9,975 bases of DNA. Origin: CAYNQN01 sp964530525. GTDB lineage: Bacteria; Actinomycetota; Acidimicrobiia; Acidimicrobiales; Acidimicrobilacustridaceae. Shown here one piece after another: positions 7,022 to 9,975 of the stretch; position 1 is the stretch's first letter, and each line of letters opens with the position of its first letter. The translations under genes were made by a program, and so were the position numbers. The notes below the pieces were generated by a model. It ran no database searches. It saw only the letters and a list, made by a program, of their open reading frames with translations, and had not been told where the DNA came from. The stretch is from the NCBI GenBank assembly GCA_964530525.1, contig CAZHBH010000074.1:1-9975 (forward strand), read 5' to 3'.

Positions 7022-8041
7022 GTGAAGATCGACACCTTGTTGATCGGGTCGCCGGAAACCATCCGCGACCGGGCCGAAGCGCTCGCGGCTACAGGGGTGG
7101 ACGGGCTCTTCACCTTCGAGGGCCCACACGACGTGTTCCTTCCACTCGCCCTGGCTTCCCAGACCGGCTGCTTCACCTACACGAACATCGCCGTGGCCTT
7201 TCCCCGCTCTCCCGTGCACCTGGCACACACCTCTTGGGACCTGGCCCAGCTCAACCCGGCTGGGTTCGCCCTTGGCCTGGGCACCCAGGTGCGCGCCCAC
7301 ATCGAGCGGCGCTACGGCGCCACCTGGACCAGCCCCGTGGAGCAGATGGCCGAGTGGATCGGAGCGATCCGGGCGGTGTGGGCCTCGTGGCAGGACGGCA
7401 CGCCGCTCGACTTCAGGGGCGAGCACACCACCCACACGCTCATGGGCCCTGCCTTCAGTCCCGGTCCCCTCGCCAAGGGACCGCCGCCCATATGGCTCGG
7501 GGCGCTGGGCCCCCGGATGACCGCCCTCGCTGCGAGAGCCGCCGACGGCCTGCTCATCCACCCGTTCACCAGCGACGCACACCTCGCGGAGGTCACCTTC
7601 CCTCGGATCACCGCGGCGCTCGAGGGCGCCGATCGCGAGCGGGCCGAGCTCACCGTGGTGGGCCAGGCCATCGTGTCGTGCGGGGAAGACCCCACCGAGC
7701 AGGAGGCCGCCGACGAGGGGGCTCGCTGGCTCGTTGGGTTCTACGGATCGACGCCCGCCTACCGCCCCGTCCTCGACGCCGAGGGTCGTGGCGACCTGCA
7801 GCCCCGGCTGCGAGCGCTCTCGCTGGAGGGTCGCTGGGGCGACATGGCGGCGTTGATCGACGACGAGCTCCTCGAGGCGATCGTGTTGAGGGGAGACCCC
7901 GACACCGTGGCCCACCGCCTGCGATCCCGCTTCGACGGCGCCGACCCCGCCACCAAGGTGGACAGGATCGCCTTCTACGCCCCCGGTGGGATCAGCGACC
8001 AGACCCTCTCGGCGGTGGTGCAGCGCTTCAAGGCTGCATGA
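7022..8041 (+). CDS. LLM-class F420-dependent oxidoreductase, MSMEG_2256-like (TIGR03617)
   Basis: The 339-residue protein is a luciferase-like TIM barrel predicted to use coenzyme F420 as hydride carrier; the substrate is unknown. Segments that match my memory of the MSMEG_2256 family are NIAVAFPRSPVHLAHTSWDL (55-73), the glycine-rich GFALGLGTQVRAHIERRYG (81-99), LDFRGEHTTHTLMGP (129-143), WLGALGPRM (158-166), and FYGSTPAYRPVL (240-251). The length is normal. The start is GTG and gives the family-like N-terminus MKIDTLL; no ATG, GTG or TTG lies in frame in the 60 bases upstream. The only G-rich bases before it (7016-7021) abut the start codon and are too close for a normal ribosome-binding site, so leaderless translation is likely. 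The gene overlaps the next by ATGA (8038-8041), which indicates translational coupling to the GDT1-type transporter. Confidence 0.9.
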   Translation: MKIDTLLIGSPETIRDRAEALAATGVDGLFTFEGPHDVFLPLALASQTGCFTYTNIAVAFPRSPVHLAHTSWDLAQLNPAGFALGLGTQVRAHIERRYGATWTSPVEQMAEWIGAIRAVWASWQDGTPLDFRGEHTTHTLMGPAFSPGPLAKGPPPIWLGALGPRMTALAARAADGLLIHPFTSDAHLAEVTFPRITAALEGADRERAELTVVGQAIVSCGEDPTEQEAADEGARWLVGFYGSTPAYRPVLDAEGRGDLQPRLRALSLEGRWGDMAALIDDELLEAIVLRGDPDTVAHRLRSRFDGADPATKVDRIAFYAPGGISDQTLSAVVQRFKAA

Positions 8042-8625
8042 ACCCGCTCACCATCCTCACCACGTTCGTAGCCATCTTCCCGGCCGAGCTGCCCGACAAG
8101 ACGATGGTCGCCTCCATGGTGCTCGCCACCCGCTACAACCACCCCCGCGCCGTGTGGGCGGGGGCCACGGCAGCCTTCGCCGTCCACGCCGCGATCGCCG
8201 TGGTGGCGGGAAGCGTGCTGGCCCTGCTGCCCGAGCGCCCGGTGCAGTTCGTGGTGGCGGGCCTGTTCGCCGTCGGAGCCGTCGTGCTGTTCAGGACCGC
8301 CGAGGAGGAGGGCGGCGACGACGCCAAGCCCGAGCGCCCGACTGCCACCGCCCTGCAGTCGGCCACCAGCGCCTTCGTGATCATCTTCCTCGCCGAGTGG
8401 GGCGACCTCACCCAGCTGGCCACGGCGAGCCTTGCCGCTAGCACGGGCAAGCCGGTGGCCGTGTTCGTGGGGGCGCTGCTGGCCCTCTCCGCTGTCGCGG
8501 CCCTCGCGGTGGTAGCTGGCCGCACGCTGCTGAGGGTCGTGCCTGTGAAGCTCGTCCGCCGCATCGCCTCGGCCATCTTCGCCCTCCTCGCGGTGGTGAC
8601 CCTCGTGGAGGCCATCCGCGGCTGA
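8038..8625 (+). CDS. TMEM165/GDT1-family (UPF0016) cation transporter
   Basis: This 195-residue integral membrane protein belongs to a family of Mn2+/Ca2+ exporters or exchangers. It shows the two inverted copies of the family's E-x-G-D-x-[TS] motif: ELPDKT at 17-22 (Pro in place of Gly) and EWGDLT at 120-125. About six hydrophobic segments are visible, near 5-30, 40-62, 67-86, 108-130, 137-160 and 172-192. An acidic cytoplasmic-type loop EEEGGDD (89-95) sits between the two halves. The start ATG at 8038 overlaps the stop of the oxidoreductase gene. The open frame extends far upstream inside that gene, but the family motif position and the ATGA overlap fix the start here. A hairpin overlaps its stop codon. 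Confidence 0.9.
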   Translation: MNPLTILTTFVAIFPAELPDKTMVASMVLATRYNHPRAVWAGATAAFAVHAAIAVVAGSVLALLPERPVQFVVAGLFAVGAVVLFRTAEEEGGDDAKPERPTATALQSATSAFVIIFLAEWGDLTQLATASLAASTGKPVAVFVGALLALSAVAALAVVAGRTLLRVVPVKLVRRIASAIFALLAVVTLVEAIRG

Positions 8626-8648
8626 CCGACGGCCCAACGGCGTCAGCC
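8620..8648 (+). terminator. Hairpin terminator after the oxidoreductase/GDT1 pair
   Basis: GGCTGAC (8620-8626) pairs perfectly with GTCAGCC (8642-8648). A nested GCC/GGC stem (8632-8634 with 8639-8641) stacks next to the outer stem and leaves a five-base bulge on the left. The stop codon (8623-8625) is inside the left arm. There is no U-tract. The position suits a terminator separating this pair from the acyl-CoA dehydrogenase gene. Confidence 0.5.
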
Positions 8649-8719
8649 CGACCACGGCGTCGCGTTCTTCGATCTCGGCGGTGCAGCTCGGGGCATGGGA
8701 CGACCGACCAGGCAGGGGG

Positions 8720-8742
8720 TAGCATCCCTGACGCCCCGTCAG
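8720..8742 (+). promoter_or_regulatory. Candidate -10 element and palindromic operator of the acyl-CoA dehydrogenase gene
   Basis: TAGCAT at 8720-8725 is a plausible -10. Two bases further on, CTGACGCCCCGTCAG (8728-8742) is a perfect inverted repeat with six-base arms and a CCC centre. It would cover the transcription start near 8732. That is a classic position for a dimeric repressor such as a TetR-family regulator, a class that often controls acyl-CoA dehydrogenase genes. No regulator gene is visible in the window. There is no good -35. The palindrome is seen; its role is inference. Confidence 0.5.
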
Positions 8743-8750
8743 AAATGCAG

Positions 8751-8783
8751 GATCCCGCTCACGGATCCCGAGGACCGATCCCG
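8751..8783 (+). repeat. Three GATCCCG direct repeats at 13-base period in the acyl-CoA dehydrogenase leader
   Basis: GATCCCG occurs at 8751-8757, 8764-8770 and 8777-8783, exactly 13 bases apart, with unrelated six-base spacers. The third copy directly precedes the ribosome-binding site AAAGG (8784-8788). The block lies downstream of the palindromic operator and upstream of the ATG at 8795. Function is unknown; it could be a second protein-binding array or the trace of a small tandem duplication. Confidence 0.65.
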
Positions 8784-8794
8784 AAAGGCCCGCC

Positions 8795-9975
8795 ATGGAC
8801 TTCGAGTTCACCCAGGAGCAGCTGGACTTCCTAGCCGAGGTCGAGGCGTTCCTGGACGCCAACGACGACCCCGACGTCTTCGACGTGAGCCGAGAGAACA
8901 TGGCCCAGATCGTCGACACGCCGAAGCGCCGTGCCTTCATGGCCTCGCTGGGCGAGAAGGGCTGGTTGGGCATCACCTGGCCCAAGGAGTACGGCGGCAG
9001 CGAAGGCGAGGGCGTGTACGAGTTCCTGCTGAACGAGGCCCTCGCACGCCGGGGCGGGCCCCAGATCGGCAAGGGCGTGGGCATCATCGGCAAGACCATC
9101 ATCGCCGTGGGCAGCGACGAGATGAAGAAGGAGTTCCTGCCCAAGATCCTCCGCAACGAGGTGGAGTTCGCCGTCGGCTACAGCGAGCCCAACGCCGGGA
9201 GCGACGCCGCCTCCATGAAGCTCAAGGCGGTCCGCCACGAACAGGACGGCAAGACGGGGTGGCTGCTCAACGGGCAGAAGACCTGGACCACCTCGGCCCA
9301 CTTCGCCGAGTGGTACTGGCTGGGGACCCGCACCGATCCCAGCAGCAAGCACCACGGGATCACGCTCATGCTCGTGCCGCTCGACCAGCCCGGCATCACC
9401 ATCAACGAGATCCGCACCATGGGTGGCGTGCCGATGGGCGACGAGCGCACCAACGAGGTCTTCGTCGACAACGTGTTCGTGCCCGACGAGTACGTGGTCG
9501 GCGAGGTGAACAAGGGCTTCCAGTACATCAGCCAGGCGCTCGATCTGGAGCGCTTCACGATGTTCACGTTCTCGCCCATCCGCCAGCGGCTCGACGTGCT
9601 GGTCGACTACGTGCGCACGGCGGAGCTCGACGGCGCTCCCCTGGCCGACGACCCCGTGGTGCGCTCGCGCATCGCCCGCCTCGAGACCGACGCCGAGGTC
9701 GCCAGGATCATGGGCCTCAAGGTGGTCGCCGAGTCGATGAAGGGCGAGAAGGCCACCAGGGAGGGGGGGACGCCCGTCCCGCCGCCGACCGTGGAGGCCT
9801 CGGAGTACAAGCTGTTCGCCACCGAGCTCTCCCGGCGCCTCGCCGACGCCTCGATGGACCTGGGGGGGCCGGGGAGCCAGCTGCGGGTCGGCACCGAGAG
9901 CGCGCCCATGGAGGGCCGCGCCGAGTCGACGTACCGCTACACCGTGATCGACACCATCGGCGGCGGTTCGTCGGA
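8795..9975 (+). CDS. Acyl-CoA dehydrogenase, FadE-like (last residues outside window)
   Basis: This FAD flavoenzyme introduces the alpha-beta double bond into an acyl-CoA thioester. The window holds 393 codons without a stop; about 15-20 C-terminal residues should lie beyond the edge. The N-terminal helical domain begins FTQEQLDFLAEVEAFL. The FAD/substrate motif YSEPNAGSD is at 129-137, and the WTTSA flavin-contact segment is at 164-168. The predicted catalytic base is E252 in LDLER, the position used by isovaleryl-CoA dehydrogenase and several mycobacterial FadE enzymes. The alternative MCAD-type Glu position near the C-terminus reads IGGGSS, with Gly. This suggests a FadE enzyme of the branched-chain, steroid or similar acyl-CoA type, but the substrate cannot be assigned. 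The ATG at 8795 has AAAGG six bases upstream. The gene has its own promoter/operator region and is likely the first gene of a unit continuing to the right. Confidence 0.93.
   Translation, partial: MDFEFTQEQLDFLAEVEAFLDANDDPDVFDVSRENMAQIVDTPKRRAFMASLGEKGWLGITWPKEYGGSEGEGVYEFLLNEALARRGGPQIGKGVGIIGKTIIAVGSDEMKKEFLPKILRNEVEFAVGYSEPNAGSDAASMKLKAVRHEQDGKTGWLLNGQKTWTTSAHFAEWYWLGTRTDPSSKHHGITLMLVPLDQPGITINEIRTMGGVPMGDERTNEVFVDNVFVPDEYVVGEVNKGFQYISQALDLERFTMFTFSPIRQRLDVLVDYVRTAELDGAPLADDPVVRSRIARLETDAEVARIMGLKVVAESMKGEKATREGGTPVPPPTVEASEYKLFATELSRRLADASMDLGGPGSQLRVGTESAPMEGRAESTYRYTVIDTIGGGSS

Noticed and set aside
6944..7915. 323-codon minus-strand frame opposite the oxidoreductase gene
   Set aside because: It is antisense to a well-recognised family protein and has shadow-type composition.
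7234..8037. Upstream extension of the GDT1 frame inside the oxidoreductase gene
   Set aside because: The translated extension is Arg/Pro/Gly-rich noise. The family N-terminus and the ATGA overlap place the start at 8038.
7975..9156. 393-codon minus-strand frame spanning the GDT1 gene, the intergenic region and the acyl-CoA dehydrogenase start
   Set aside because: It runs antisense to two clear genes and shows no domain; it is a GC-rich shadow.
1..9975. CRISPR array, tRNA, rRNA, insertion sequence, attachment site or defence/toxin genes
   Set aside because: No spaced repeat array, cloverleaf-like pattern, transposase frame, terminal inverted repeats or defence-type domains were seen. The genes are ordinary chromosomal families.

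Overview
The window is GC-rich and densely coded. It looks like chromosomal DNA of a high-GC actinobacterium, most likely an Acidimicrobiia-like lineage. The support is an LLM-class F420-type oxidoreductase of the MSMEG_2256 kind, a FadE-like acyl-CoA dehydrogenase, a DUF7144-type membrane protein, a small Rv1284-like beta-carbonic anhydrase, a probably leaderless GTG start, and a large secreted protein of bacterial Ig-like repeats. The taxonomic placement is inference from gene families and style. No marker gene is present.

Layout. Positions 1-3853 (minus) hold one uninterrupted frame of 1284 codons encoding a signal-peptide-bearing, multi-domain Ig-like surface protein. Its C-terminus lies beyond the left edge. 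Upstream of it on the same strand is a LysR-family regulator (3984-4919) that ends in a strong hairpin, so the surface protein probably has its own promoter. A 341-base intergenic region with a perfect inverted repeat at the LysR promoter separates the regulator from a four-helix DUF7144-type membrane protein (5261-5674) and a beta-carbonic anhydrase (5790-6278), both on the plus strand. pyrE (6309-6899, minus) converges on the carbonic anhydrase. From 7022 on the plus strand, an F420-type oxidoreductase and a TMEM165/GDT1-type cation transporter form an ATGA-overlapped pair that ends in a hairpin. An acyl-CoA dehydrogenase (8795 to the right edge) follows, behind a promoter/operator region of its own.

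The genes do not form one pathway. They are a set of short transcription units: surface protein, regulator, small membrane protein plus CO2/bicarbonate enzyme, pyrimidine synthesis, and redox/ion/acyl-CoA metabolism. The most interesting signals are regulatory. A TAGCA[A/T] hexamer recurs at the expected -10 place before four genes. A perfect CTGACG-CCC-CGTCAG palindrome sits just downstream of that hexamer at the acyl-CoA dehydrogenase, followed by three GATCCCG copies at an exact 13-base period. A 14-base tandem duplication lies in front of the surface-protein gene. The LysR protein also appears to have a rebuilt effector domain, with a low-complexity insert and most of the second subdomain missing. 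I see no mobile element, CRISPR array, tRNA, rRNA or convincing new multi-gene system.
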